A stretch of 64,000 nt of DNA from contig JAIXKT010000021.1 in the NCBI GenBank assembly GCA_026932145.1, positions 1 to 64,000 on the forward strand, given 5' to 3'. Below the pieces are notes generated by a model that was not told the DNA's origin, ran no database searches, and saw only the letters and a program-made list of their open reading frames with translations. Of the stretch, positions 1 to 9,709 are shown piece after piece. Origin of the DNA: Bacteroidia bacterium. Lineage in GTDB: Bacteria; Bacteroidota; Bacteroidia; J057; JAIXKT01. A program made the position numbers and the translations under genes. The stretch's first letter is position 1. Each line of letters opens with the position of its first letter.

Positions 1-22
1 TATATAAATATCAAAATTAAAT

Positions 23-52
23 TTGCATATATAAATTAAATAACTATATTTG
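23..52 (+). promoter_or_regulatory. Bacteroidota-type promoter of the SBBP-repeat gene
   Basis: TTG at 23-25 and TATATTTG at 45-52 are separated by 19 nt. This fits the known Bacteroidota sigma consensus (TTG at -33, TAnnTTTG at -7). The start codon follows 21 nt later, so this mRNA should have a short leader. Confidence 0.7.
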
Positions 53-73
53 CAGAACTAATAATTCTTTATC

Positions 74-3000
74 ATGAGAGAGAAAGCAGTATTTTGTTTT
101 TATTTATTTGCTTGCATAAACGCAAGTGTTTTTGGTCAAATCGCCGGCTTAACTCAGGCTAATAGCGTGATTAAAAAAGCCGATAATCACCAGTATTTCA
201 TTGAAAATAAAGGTCAATGGCCGGCGGAAGTCTTGTATCTCAGCCGTATAGGCGGCTTAGATGCATGGATTACCCGACAAGGAGTGAACTATACCTTTTA
301 CAAGGTAGATTATCCAGAAGGCAGCAGTGCCAAAACAACGGTAAAGATTCCCGATAAGTTTGATAACGACCAGCAAGACGTTACCGTTCTGGGGCATCGG
401 GTGCTATTTGAACTGCAAAACGTAAATAGCAATCCTGCCAAAGAAGGCAAACGACCACAAACAGGGTACTATAACTACCTGATTGGTAATGACCCAAGTA
501 AGCACGCAAGTAATGTACAACGTTATGAAGAAGTTTGGGTGAAAAATATTTACGCCGGTGTGGACGTACGGTATTACTTTGAAAAAGGCAATTTGCGTTA
601 TGATTTTGTGGTTGCTCCAAATGCCGACCCGGCGCAGATTCAGTTTAAGTTTCAGGGAGAATACGATAGCTATCTGAAACCCAACGGAAGTCTTGCATTT
701 ACCACCCGTTTTGGGGAGGTAGCTATGGGCGATTTAACGACCTACCAAGACCATGGTGTGGTATCAAGCAAATTTCGTAAACAAGGCGATTCTTGGACTG
801 TTTCCGTAGGCGACTATGATCGCAGCAAACACTTGATTATAGACCCCTTAGTGTATTCTACCTACATTGGGGGAACTGCTAATGATTGGGGATTTTCTCT
901 TACTCTTGACAGCAATAACAATGTGTATGTTGCTGGCCAATCTAACTCAACGAACTACGATGTTACGGCCGGAGTATTTCAAACAACGCTTGGCGGGGGT
1001 TATGATGTTTTTGTAACGAAACTAAACAGCACGGGTACGGCATTAATTTATTCTACCTACATTGGGGGAAGTAGTGATGACAGAGGTTATTCTATAGCCC
1101 TTGACGGTAACGATAATGCGTATGTTACGGGTTTTACTAATTCGAATAATTATGATATTACTGCTGGAGCCTTTCAAACAACGCTTGGAGGAGGTAACGA
1201 TGTTTTTGTAACGAAACTAAACAGCACGGGTACGGCATTGATTTATTCTACCTACATTGGGGGAAGTGGTGATGACAGAGGTTATTCCATAGCCCTTGAT
1301 GGCAGCTATAATGCGTATGTTACGGGCTATACGACTTCGAACAATTATGATATTACTGCTGGCGTTTTTCAAACAACAAATGGCGGCGGGAGCTGGGATG
1401 TCTTTGTAACAAAGCTAAACAGTAGTGGTGCAGCCTTAATTTACTCTACCTATATCGGAGGAAGTGGTGATGACTGGGGTTCTTCCCTTGCCATTGATAA
1501 CAGCGGAAATGCGTATCTTACAGGCTATACTCAATCCTCTGATTATGACGTTACACCCGGAGCATTTCAGACAACATCTGGTGGAGTATGGGATATATTT
1601 GTAACGAAGCTAAATAGTAACGGCACTGCCTTGATTTATTCTACCTACATTGGAGGAAGTGGGCAGGAGGATAGCCATTCTCTTGCTCTTGACAATAACG
1701 GAAATGTGTACATTACAGGCTACACTTATTCAACCGATTACGATGTTACGTCTGGTGCGTTTCAAACAACGCGTAGTGGAGATCGAGATGTTATTGTAAC
1801 GAAGTTAAATAGTAGCGGCACTGCCTTGATTTATTCTACCTACATTGGAGGAGTTAATACGGATGAGGCTTATTCGATTGGTATTGATGCTGCCGGAAAT
1901 GCATATATTACAGGTGTTACTCGATCCTCTGATTACGATGTTACGGCAGGAGCTTTTCAAACAATAATAGAGGGAGTTTATGATGTTTTTGTAACAAAGC
2001 TAAACAGCAACGGCACAGCTTTGGTTTATTCTACCTATATCGGGGGAGCTAGTAATGATTATGGTTGTGATATAGCCATAGACAATAGTGAAAATGTGTA
2101 TATTACCGCTTATGCTCAATCCACTAATTACGATATTACTGCTGGGGCATTTCAAACAACTCATGGCGGTGGAGTTTATGATGTTGCTGTAACTAAACTC
2201 ATTATTCCGGTTCCTTATACCGTAAAAAACCTTTCTATGACAGTCTCAAATATTACCCACAATGGTGCACTTTTGAACTGGGAATACGATGGAAATACTC
2301 CTTGTGATTCTATTAAAGTGTATATCAAGAAGTCTATAGCTAATAGCTGGTATAGGGTTGAGACCCTATCCGGTGCACCTACAAGTTTTCAACGTCAGCA
2401 ATTGCAGGCAGGTATCCAGTATCTGTGGCAATGTGAGACCTACTATAACGGTGTTGGTACGATGAGTAACTCAGCTTTATTTACTACGCCTGCAAAATGC
2501 GCTATCTTTACCGGAACTAATGAAACTAATGTAGCTGACAGTGCTGCTACTCTAAACTGGTTCACATCAGGGACACCAGATAGCGTTAAAGTAGTATATC
2601 GTAGAGTGGGGGGTAACTGGTTTTCTGTAACCACTAGCAATATTTCTGTTACGCTTACTAATCTTTGGCAAGCAACTGATTATGAGTGGAAAGCTCAGGC
2701 ATACTGCAATGGTGTAGTTTCTGCTACCTCTGATTTAGATAGCTTTACTACATTAGCTACCTGTGGCGTACCAACTAATTTAGCAAGTGCTTATTATTCA
2801 CCTACTCAGCGGAATCTTTTTTGGGATATTATCATGGGTGCTTCGAGCTACAATATACAGTGGCGTTTACAGGGTAATCCTAATTGGACTTCTATTGTAA
2901 ATAATATAGGACCAACCCGTAATTTAGGTAGCTTATCTGAAAATAGCACCTATGAGTGGCGTGTACGTACCAATTGTAATGGCAGCTATGGTCCATGGTC

Positions 3001-3301
3001 ATCTATAGATACGTTTACCCATGTTTTACCGAAACAACTTAATGCTTCAGGGATTTCTGCTGTTGTATATCCCGTTCCTACAAAAAGCGGCTATATTTCA
3101 GTACGTTTTTCGGGAGAATCTGGCCAGACTTATAGCATTATGATTCAGGATGTTATGGGGCGTATTATAGCTACCCAACAAGGTAGCAGTGAAACAGAGA
3201 ATGATATTTTAGTAAATCTAAATAACTGTTCATTAGGTGTTTACAATTTGATTTTGCAAATGGGCGATAAATTTGGTAGCTATAAGGTAGTGGTTGAGTA
3301 A
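74..3301 (+). CDS. T9SS-secreted SBBP beta-propeller / Fn3 surface protein
   Basis: Predicted exported protein of 1,075 aa with unknown ligand or substrate. A signal peptide (residues 1-22, ending VFGQ) is followed by an N-terminal domain opening with FIENKGQWP, a motif usual in front of SBBP repeats in Bacteroidota. From about residue 259 there are seven repeats of about 64 aa, each starting L-I/V-YSTYIGG and containing VTKLN, which is enough for a seven-bladed propeller. Three Fn3-like domains follow (about 720-985), then a T9SS type A sorting domain (about 1000-1075, starting VYPVP). The protein is therefore probably moved through the outer membrane by T9SS and anchored or released there. 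The repeats are nearly identical at DNA level. The start is supported by the promoter at 23-52. Family assignment is firm; the function is unknown. Confidence 0.9.
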   Translation: MREKAVFCFYLFACINASVFGQIAGLTQANSVIKKADNHQYFIENKGQWPAEVLYLSRIGGLDAWITRQGVNYTFYKVDYPEGSSAKTTVKIPDKFDNDQQDVTVLGHRVLFELQNVNSNPAKEGKRPQTGYYNYLIGNDPSKHASNVQRYEEVWVKNIYAGVDVRYYFEKGNLRYDFVVAPNADPAQIQFKFQGEYDSYLKPNGSLAFTTRFGEVAMGDLTTYQDHGVVSSKFRKQGDSWTVSVGDYDRSKHLIIDPLVYSTYIGGTANDWGFSLTLDSNNNVYVAGQSNSTNYDVTAGVFQTTLGGGYDVFVTKLNSTGTALIYSTYIGGSSDDRGYSIALDGNDNAYVTGFTNSNNYDITAGAFQTTLGGGNDVFVTKLNSTGTALIYSTYIGGSGDDRGYSIALDGSYNAYVTGYTTSNNYDITAGVFQTTNGGGSWDVFVTKLNSSGAALIYSTYIGGSGDDWGSSLAIDNSGNAYLTGYTQSSDYDVTPGAFQTTSGGVWDIFVTKLNSNGTALIYSTYIGGSGQEDSHSLALDNNGNVYITGYTYSTDYDVTSGAFQTTRSGDRDVIVTKLNSSGTALIYSTYIGGVNTDEAYSIGIDAAGNAYITGVTRSSDYDVTAGAFQTIIEGVYDVFVTKLNSNGTALVYSTYIGGASNDYGCDIAIDNSENVYITAYAQSTNYDITAGAFQTTHGGGVYDVAVTKLIIPVPYTVKNLSMTVSNITHNGALLNWEYDGNTPCDSIKVYIKKSIANSWYRVETLSGAPTSFQRQQLQAGIQYLWQCETYYNGVGTMSNSALFTTPAKCAIFTGTNETNVADSAATLNWFTSGTPDSVKVVYRRVGGNWFSVTTSNISVTLTNLWQATDYEWKAQAYCNGVVSATSDLDSFTTLATCGVPTNLASAYYSPTQRNLFWDIIMGASSYNIQWRLQGNPNWTSIVNNIGPTRNLGSLSENSTYEWRVRTNCNGSYGPWSSIDTFTHVLPKQLNASGISAVVYPVPTKSGYISVRFSGESGQTYSIMIQDVMGRIIATQQGSSETENDILVNLNNCSLGVYNLILQMGDKFGSYKVVVE
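848..2200 (+). repeat. Seven in-frame SBBP repeats of about 193 bp
   Basis: Seven head-to-tail coding units each begin at the LIYSTYIGG codons. Long stretches (for example 1006-1074 and 1203-1271) are almost identical at nucleotide level. That points to recent duplication or gene conversion and makes the array a likely place for copy-number change and misassembly. Confidence 0.9.
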
Positions 3302-3323
3302 GCCGAAGAAACGATTATTCAGG

Positions 3324-3366
3324 CACTTGGGGCAGATTGCAAAATCTACCCCAAGTGTTTTTTTTT
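3324..3366 (+). terminator. Rho-independent terminator after the SBBP gene
   Basis: A stem CACTTGGGG/CCCCAAGTG continues through AGATT/AATCT around a GCAA loop, and a run of more than eight T follows. It lies about 20 nt after the stop codon. Confidence 0.85.
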
Positions 3367-3534
3367 ACAACCTTTCGTTATGCTTAGAGTGCTTTCCAGC
3401 ATAAACCAGAAGAAGTTAGTTTTCTATAAAACTATAAAAAGATAATTTTTGGGGCACTTCAACTAAAGATTTAGCTACAAAATTCATTTTCCTTAAAATA
3501 TTGCACAAATAAATGCTATGTACGTAAATAATTG

Positions 3535-3542
3535 TAAATTTG
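3535..3542 (+). promoter_or_regulatory. -7 box of the second T9SS gene
   Basis: TAAATTTG matches TAnnTTTG and sits 23 nt before the ATG at 3566. It overlaps the upstream in-frame ATG at 3518, which supports the downstream start. No clear -33 TTG was found at the usual distance. Confidence 0.5.
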
Positions 3543-3565
3543 TAGGATTAAAAACATATAGAAAT

Positions 3566-6500
3566 ATGCGTATTTTTCGTTTTACTATTGGTTTGTGGAT
3601 ATTAGTCTTTCTTTTGAGGCTGAATATCTTTTCCCAGACGGTATTAAGTCGGGGAGATATTTCCATAATCGGGTTTAATGGTACTGACCCTGATGGAATT
3701 TCTTTTGTTACGTGGACTACCATTACTTCCGGAACAAAGATTAAATTCACTGATAATGCCTTTTTAGCAGCGGTTTCAGCTAATGCAACCAACAATGCCA
3801 GGGGCGGAGAGGGCTTTGTAGTCTGGACTGCCAACGCAACTGTAAACCCCGGCTCGGTAGTAACAATTGATGCTCCAACTTGGGTATGCAACACAGGAAC
3901 AGCCGCTTCTTACGGAACCTTTAACTTATCTACTTCCGGAGACAATATCTTTGCGTACCAAGGTGCCGGTGCCGGCAATAGTGTAAATACCTGCGATTGG
4001 GGAAATAACACAAACCCATCAACTTTTACCGGAACTATTTTGTATGGCTTAGTCTATGCTTCCAACTGGTTAGTTACCGGAACAGCTACCGCAAACACCA
4101 CTTACCGCCCAACAGAACTCGCTACTGGCAATATCTCCATAGCAATTACAAATGGTGGTACTAAAAATGCCCAATACACAAACCCAAGAAATGACCAGCA
4201 AAACCTCGATGATTACAAACCCATTGTAGCTAATGCGGCTAACTGGACTGCTTATGCCGGAAGTACAGCCTTAGATGCTACTGATTTCACTGTTGCTGGC
4301 CCACCGCCAACACCTACCATCACAATAACAGGAACACTATCAACTTCTTATGCCTTTGACGGCTGTGTTTCATCAGTAAATTCTTACTCTGTTTCAGGTG
4401 CAGCTTTAACAGATGACATCACCCTAACCTCCCCAACCGGCTTTGAGATTTCTTTGAACAACAATGGCCCGTTTTCATCTACTTTGGTTTTATCACAGGC
4501 TGGCGGCGTAGTACTTTCCACAACGATATATGTACGCTTTCATGCAGCTTGTGTGTGCACAACAAACGGAACAATTACCCACAATAGCTTAGGTGCAACT
4601 CCCCAAAATCAATCCGTAACAGGAATCGGAACTGAACCAACTGTTGTGATTAATAAATATGGAATAGCCTCTGATGACGTAGAATTATTGGTTGTAAAAA
4701 ATGGAATCAGTTTGGCCGGAATGACTATCAAAGACTTTTCCTCTAATATGGTTAATGATAACGGCGGAAGCTACACTTTCAAAAACGTTGCCCCATGGAC
4801 TTCCTTACCGAAAGGAACAATAGTCATCTTACGTGGTGGAAGTGTGGCTGCACCAGACATAGACCCTTCGGACTTTTTGGTAGAAATAGGATTGGATAAT
4901 ACTACTTATTTTACTAAAAATTCAGGAACGTTTAATATCGCAACGACTGAAATGGTAATGTTAAAGGAATCAGGATCAGGTACTTCCGGTGTTAATGGCA
5001 ACATACACACGTTATCAGCCGGCGCACCTTCTTCATTGTATAATTCAATACTGGGTCCCAAAATGAATAATTCCACAACTCCGGGTTCCAATAGCTTTAT
5101 AGCCGCAACTTCAACAAATGGCAATAATTGTGATTTTGGAGGTGGTGATGTTAGTATTTTAGCTTCAGTAACTTTTGGGTCAGGAAATAATACGAATAAC
5201 CAAAATTACATCTGTGGCTTACGTGGCAATATGAGTGCGCCAACGATTACCGGCCCCGCAACTTTATGCAGTGGAAATACCCTAAGTCTTTCCACTAGTG
5301 TTAGCGGTGCAACAAGCTATTATTGGACCGGCCCCAATGGTTTTACTGCCACTACTGCCGCTATAACTATCAATAATGCAACAGCATCAGAATCAGGCGA
5401 CTATCATGTTTCTGCTATCTTTGGCGCAAGCTGCTCCACCGCAGTAGCTCAACATTCTGTTATCATCGCTCCTTGTTCCTGCCCAATGGCTACCGGCCTA
5501 TCTACAACACAAATCCAATATAACAATGCTACTTTTAATTGGACTATCCCAACCGGCCCATTTTTAGATCCCGCAGATAGCGTGAAACTCTACATCCGTA
5601 AGGCAGGAGCGAATTTCTGGTACAGAACACTAACGTTTGTAAACCAAAATACACACCGCCAATACCAACTACAGCCGGGAATTAACTATGAATGGAAAAT
5701 AGTAACTTACTGCTCCGGTGGAGGAACGAACGAAACTAACTTAGAAACATTTTCCACTATTGCCCACTGCGGAATGTTTTCTAACTTGACTGCAACACCG
5801 GATATTACCTATCCATATTCAACAGTAAATGTTTCTTGGGCATACTCACCCGGCCCTGCCGATAGCTTTGATGTCTTTTATCGCGTAGCAGGTACTCAAA
5901 CAGCCTATAAGGTTGTAAAAACGAATTCTAACTCCGCTATAATCAATAATTTGGATCAAAATACAACCTATGAATGGAAGGTTCGTGCCCATTGCAGTAG
6001 CTTAACCAACGGTTCTAATCTGGCTACTTTTACAACAGAACTTTTGTGCGCTATTCCATATAACTTATCTGCAACCAACATTCAGTTAGATAGAGCTACC
6101 CTTTCTTGGGATGCAGATTCCGGAATGTATTATCAAATTTCTTTCCGTCCGGTTGGAAACCCTACTTGGGTGTACCGAAATAACATCTCCGCCAAAAATA
6201 TAATTCAAGGTAATTTGTTAAACTCAACAACTTATGAATGGCGTGTTCGTGCCTATTGCATTGGATTCGGCTCATGGTCAGCGACACAAACCTTTACAAC
6301 AATCGGGGCTAAAACAGGAATGCAAAGTGCTGCCTCAGTAGGCGTTTATCCAAACCCAAGTAACGGAATCCTTTATCTAACCTTTGATGAGCCTAACAGT
6401 CAAGTGGTAAATATTCATGTATTAGATATTACCGGAAAAGTTGTTTTAGAGCAAAAATCATCTATAGAATCTGATTATCAACAAGTTGTGCTTGATATAA

Positions 6501-6580
6501 CACAACTACCTGCCGGGGTATATCAACTTCGTTTAGAGCATTCAGGTAATGTGTCTTATGCCAAAATTGTAAAAGAATAA
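3566..6580 (+). CDS. T9SS-secreted multidomain surface protein with Fn3 and Ig-like domains
   Basis: Predicted secreted protein of about 1,004 aa. I chose the ATG at 3566 because it begins a good signal peptide (MRIFRFTIG… to NIFSQ) and follows a -7 box; an in-frame ATG at 3518 would put a poor 16-residue extension in front. The N-terminal third (GDISIIGFNG… with many G/T/N) is a beta-rich domain I cannot name. An Ig-like domain starts near ITGPATLCSG, three Fn3-like domains follow, and a T9SS type A sorting domain starts at VYPNPSNG. The three Fn3 domains and tail resemble those of the preceding gene (shared WYR, YEWK and YEWRVR motifs), so the two proteins look like one C-terminal chassis with different heads. 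Substrate or ligand unknown. Confidence 0.85.
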   Translation: MRIFRFTIGLWILVFLLRLNIFSQTVLSRGDISIIGFNGTDPDGISFVTWTTITSGTKIKFTDNAFLAAVSANATNNARGGEGFVVWTANATVNPGSVVTIDAPTWVCNTGTAASYGTFNLSTSGDNIFAYQGAGAGNSVNTCDWGNNTNPSTFTGTILYGLVYASNWLVTGTATANTTYRPTELATGNISIAITNGGTKNAQYTNPRNDQQNLDDYKPIVANAANWTAYAGSTALDATDFTVAGPPPTPTITITGTLSTSYAFDGCVSSVNSYSVSGAALTDDITLTSPTGFEISLNNNGPFSSTLVLSQAGGVVLSTTIYVRFHAACVCTTNGTITHNSLGATPQNQSVTGIGTEPTVVINKYGIASDDVELLVVKNGISLAGMTIKDFSSNMVNDNGGSYTFKNVAPWTSLPKGTIVILRGGSVAAPDIDPSDFLVEIGLDNTTYFTKNSGTFNIATTEMVMLKESGSGTSGVNGNIHTLSAGAPSSLYNSILGPKMNNSTTPGSNSFIAATSTNGNNCDFGGGDVSILASVTFGSGNNTNNQNYICGLRGNMSAPTITGPATLCSGNTLSLSTSVSGATSYYWTGPNGFTATTAAITINNATASESGDYHVSAIFGASCSTAVAQHSVIIAPCSCPMATGLSTTQIQYNNATFNWTIPTGPFLDPADSVKLYIRKAGANFWYRTLTFVNQNTHRQYQLQPGINYEWKIVTYCSGGGTNETNLETFSTIAHCGMFSNLTATPDITYPYSTVNVSWAYSPGPADSFDVFYRVAGTQTAYKVVKTNSNSAIINNLDQNTTYEWKVRAHCSSLTNGSNLATFTTELLCAIPYNLSATNIQLDRATLSWDADSGMYYQISFRPVGNPTWVYRNNISAKNIIQGNLLNSTTYEWRVRAYCIGFGSWSATQTFTTIGAKTGMQSAASVGVYPNPSNGILYLTFDEPNSQVVNIHVLDITGKVVLEQKSSIESDYQQVVLDITQLPAGVYQLRLEHSGNVSYAKIVKE

Positions 6581-6598
6581 CTCCTAAAATTACTTTTA

Positions 6599-6636
6599 GA
6601 AAGAGGCTGTCCGAAAAGGATAGCCTCTTTCTTTTT
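6599..6636 (+). terminator. Rho-independent terminator
   Basis: A stem GAAAGAGGCT(g)TCC / GGA(t)AGCCTCTTTC has a short GAAAA loop and a T-run after it. It starts about 20 nt after the stop of the preceding T9SS gene. Confidence 0.85.
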
Positions 6637-6775
6637 GCTAACAACTGCCACTCTGGGTGCTGTTACAATACCTTACGGAACATTTTATACTACGCTTAGT
6701 CGTTTATGGCCGTAACTTTTCCGAAGAGATATACAAAGCATCCATAGTTTTTTACCTAAAATCTAAATTTTAGCC

Positions 6776-6783
6776 TAATTTTG
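6776..6783 (+). promoter_or_regulatory. -7 box of gldB; predicted leaderless start
   Basis: TAATTTTG ends only 5 nt before the ATG at 6789. With the usual distance from the -7 box, transcription should begin at or within a few nt of the start codon. Confidence 0.55.
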
Positions 6784-6788
6784 CTTTC

Positions 6789-7856
6789 ATGACAAACATT
6801 CACAATAGGTTTTTCATCTGTATAACTTTTGTAGTAGTTTTATTAAACTCTTGTAAACACTCTGGTAGCGATGTTCAGATGCCGGAGGTGGTGCAGGAAA
6901 AAGTTCCGGAAGCTCCTATTAATTTTAAAAGGGCTGATTTAGAGCTTCGTAAAGCTTATGTTTTGCATCAGCAACAGCCAAAGCTCTCTAATAGAGAAAT
7001 TTATAACCAAATATTTTTACCGGATAAATATTTTTATATTGACTGGTTGTATGGAGGGGATTCATTGCTGAGTGATAGCATTATTGCCCAAGACTTGGTT
7101 GGTTTTTCTTTAGATATACATACACAGCAGCTAATAGATTCTGTATTAAAGTTTTACCCTGAAAATCATGATTTTGTTTCGGGAATACAATCTGCAATGA
7201 ACCGTTTGCGCCAGCATATACCGGATGCAATTATCCCCCGTTTTAGAACCTATATTTCAGGCTATTCTATGCCGGGCACACAGACTATGGACCAACTGCA
7301 CCTGTCGGAGCAGTACGCCGGCATTGGATTACATTATTTTTTAGGAGATTCTTTTAAATTTTATCCTTCGGACATTCCGAAATTTGTACGGAAAAAATGC
7401 AAGCCGGAAATGATATTGCCAAACCTATTCTTTAGCTATATTGGATTTTATCAAAAAGAACTAAGCATGAAAAAATCCCCTTCGTTATTAGATGAAATGA
7501 TTTATTATGGAATAAAATACTACTTTTTGGATATTGTTTTGCCGGATGTTCCGGACTCTGTCAAAATAGGTTATACGGCGGAACAAATGGATTGGGCGCA
7601 GCATTTCCCCAAAGAAATCTATAATGATCTGATTCCGATGCTGTATAGCAAAGATTTTCTGAAATATGAAAAATACGTTCGGGAGCGGCCTTTTACCCCC
7701 AATGTGTCGCGTGATTCTCCGGGCAGGTTAGGGCACTATGTCGGCTGGCAAATAATACGAAGCTATATGAAAAACAACCCAAAAACAACCCTAACGGACT
7801 TACTAACCGCCCAAAATTACGAACAGTTATTCAAAAACTCAGGGTATAAACCTTAA
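6789..7856 (+). CDS. gldB: Gliding motility lipoprotein GldB
   Basis: Lipoprotein of 355 aa, close to the usual GldB length of about 320. In known gliding Bacteroidota GldB is needed for gliding and for T9SS-related functions; its biochemical role is not settled. Seen here: an N-terminal hydrophobic segment ending LLNSC with the lipobox Cys at 22, and the C-terminal GldB signature with IGYTAEQMDWA, then DSPGRLGHYVGWQIIRSYMK. The gene stands alone between T9SS cargo genes and a hydrolase, with its own -7 box and possibly no leader. It fits a T9SS-bearing cell envelope. Assignment rests on the C-terminal motif block and is fairly sure. Confidence 0.85.
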   Translation: MTNIHNRFFICITFVVVLLNSCKHSGSDVQMPEVVQEKVPEAPINFKRADLELRKAYVLHQQQPKLSNREIYNQIFLPDKYFYIDWLYGGDSLLSDSIIAQDLVGFSLDIHTQQLIDSVLKFYPENHDFVSGIQSAMNRLRQHIPDAIIPRFRTYISGYSMPGTQTMDQLHLSEQYAGIGLHYFLGDSFKFYPSDIPKFVRKKCKPEMILPNLFFSYIGFYQKELSMKKSPSLLDEMIYYGIKYYFLDIVLPDVPDSVKIGYTAEQMDWAQHFPKEIYNDLIPMLYSKDFLKYEKYVRERPFTPNVSRDSPGRLGHYVGWQIIRSYMKNNPKTTLTDLLTAQNYEQLFKNSGYKP

Positions 7857-7964
7857 TTGGGCTTACTTTCAAGTGATTATTAAAGCCTTTTCCCTTGAAA
7901 TAGAACCTTTGTAAGAATACGAAACAGAAACAAACTGAAAATTATGGAACAACAATAATTTTTG

Positions 7965-7972
7965 TAAGTTTG
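7965..7972 (+). promoter_or_regulatory. -7 box of the ceramidase-like gene; predicted leaderless start
   Basis: TAAGTTTG lies 7 nt before the ATG at 7980. No -33 TTG is evident. Confidence 0.5.
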
Positions 7973-7979
7973 CTGTTAT

Positions 7980-9686
7980 ATGAGTTCATATTGGATAGGT
8001 GCTGCTAAACAGGATATTACCGCAGAGGTAGCGGGAATCGGGATGATAGGCTGGGGGGTTTTTGGGAATACCGTTAAAGACGTTCAGTCTCGGTTATTTG
8101 CCAGAGCGTTTGTGATTAAAGACAGCCAAACGAGCCGAAAAGTAGCCCTTGTTACCTGCGATTTAGCTTTTATCACAACCGGAGTTCGCCAGTATGTTTT
8201 GAAAAAAATAGCAGCATATTCAGAGAAGTTAGGTATCACGGATCAAAATCTGCTCCTTATGGCAAATCACACTCATTCTGCTCCCGGCGGGTACTCACAC
8301 TATCCGCTTTACAACCTAACTGTTTCCGGATATTCTCCCGAAGTCTTTAACAAAATCGTAAACGGAATCTTTGACGCTATTGTTCAAGCTGATGCAAACC
8401 AAAAACCCGGGAAAATATACTTCGATACCGCCGAATTTTCCGCCAATGACCCAGTAGCCTTCAACCGTTCAATAGATGCCTATAACTTAAATCCCGATGT
8501 GATAAAATACGATTTTAACCACCGGCATTTAGCTACAGACCGAGAGATGCAGCTCTTACGCTTTGATACTGAGGATGATAAACCCATAGGCTGCCTCAAC
8601 TGGTTTGCTATTCACACCACTACGGTACATAATGACAAGCATTCGATTTCTTCAGACAACAAAGGTTGCGCCTCCGAATTATTTGAACAATGGCAAACCG
8701 GTGGCGAACAAGGCAGAAACGAAGGTTTTATCTCTGCATTCGCTAATGGAGCAGCCGGAGACGTAACGCCGAACTTCAAAAAACACTTTGGCGATAAACT
8801 TTGGCGGGGCGAATCTCGTGATGACTTTGAAAACCTGAAGCAGCATGGTAAACTACAGTTTGAAAAAGCTAAGCAAATTTGGCAATCGAGTAGCCAAAAA
8901 GCCCCTTTATCCGTTCGCGTAGATGCCTTACAGGCATACGTAGATTTTACCAACATAGAAGTAGATGCTGCTTACACAGATAAAACAGGCTGCAAAACCG
9001 GAACAGCCCATATAGGCTCAGAATTTACCGCAGGTACTAAAGAAGGACCCGGAACAAACAGATTGATAGTCAGCACTTTTGAAGTAATAGAAAAAATCCG
9101 CCAAAAAATAAGCCCAACACTTGACCGCAATATACAGGGGAATAAAATCTCGATTATAGACTGTGCCAATCATTCTTCTTTGGGTATTCAGAATTTTCAT
9201 AAGATACCGCTTCTTTCCAAAATAGACCCGTACATTCGTGCCTTAGCAAGATGTTCAGCTAATGATTCATTTGGTAGTCAGCCGCTTACACCGAATATTT
9301 TGCCCATTCAATTGGTTGTCTTAGGAGAAATAGCTATCATTGCTGCTCCAGCGGAATTTACTACTGTTGCCGGTAAAAGGCTGAAAAACACCGTACAAGG
9401 GATTTTATCCAATGAAAATATCCAAAAAGTAATTTTTGCCGGCTATGCAAATGCGTACGCCGGCTATGTTGCTACTTTTGAAGAATATCAACTACAACGG
9501 TATGAAGGAGCCAGCACCCATTTTGGCCAATATACCTTAGCTGCTTATCAAACAATGTTTGCGTGGCTGGCTACCGAAGCAATTTTAAACCGCTTTGAAC
9601 GTAGCCACTTTACCACAGTTAAGCCATACGAGTTTTCAGACGCAGAACTCGAAAAACGAATGTATGACCCTAAAAATCCTTATTAA
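7980..9686 (+). CDS. Neutral/alkaline ceramidase-family hydrolase (catalytic Ser replaced by Thr)
   Basis: Protein of 568 aa with the N-terminal domain of neutral ceramidases, Zn amidases that split the N-acyl bond of ceramide. Visible motifs: an early GAAKQDIT strand, the metal-binding NHTHSAPGG, a second His motif in FAIHTTTVHND, and the active-site segment GDVTPN. In characterised enzymes that segment is GDVSPN with Ser as nucleophile; here codon 263 is ACG (Thr). No signal peptide is apparent, so it may act in the cytoplasm, whereas classical bacterial ceramidases are secreted. It is also shorter than those (about 650 aa), and the C-terminal Ig-like domain looks reduced or absent. Substrate uncertain; Bacteroidota do make sphingolipids, so a lipid amide is plausible. 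A DUF6986 gene follows after 23 nt and may be co-transcribed. Confidence 0.8.
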   Translation: MSSYWIGAAKQDITAEVAGIGMIGWGVFGNTVKDVQSRLFARAFVIKDSQTSRKVALVTCDLAFITTGVRQYVLKKIAAYSEKLGITDQNLLLMANHTHSAPGGYSHYPLYNLTVSGYSPEVFNKIVNGIFDAIVQADANQKPGKIYFDTAEFSANDPVAFNRSIDAYNLNPDVIKYDFNHRHLATDREMQLLRFDTEDDKPIGCLNWFAIHTTTVHNDKHSISSDNKGCASELFEQWQTGGEQGRNEGFISAFANGAAGDVTPNFKKHFGDKLWRGESRDDFENLKQHGKLQFEKAKQIWQSSSQKAPLSVRVDALQAYVDFTNIEVDAAYTDKTGCKTGTAHIGSEFTAGTKEGPGTNRLIVSTFEVIEKIRQKISPTLDRNIQGNKISIIDCANHSSLGIQNFHKIPLLSKIDPYIRALARCSANDSFGSQPLTPNILPIQLVVLGEIAIIAAPAEFTTVAGKRLKNTVQGILSNENIQKVIFAGYANAYAGYVATFEEYQLQRYEGASTHFGQYTLAAYQTMFAWLATEAILNRFERSHFTTVKPYEFSDAELEKRMYDPKNPY

Positions 9687-9709
9687 CAATAACTTATATC
9701 GGATTTCAA

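Noticed and set aside
848-2200. Regular repeats as a possible CRISPR array
   Set aside because: The repeats are about 193 bp, in frame and encode SBBP motifs; there are no short repeats with unique spacers and no cas genes.
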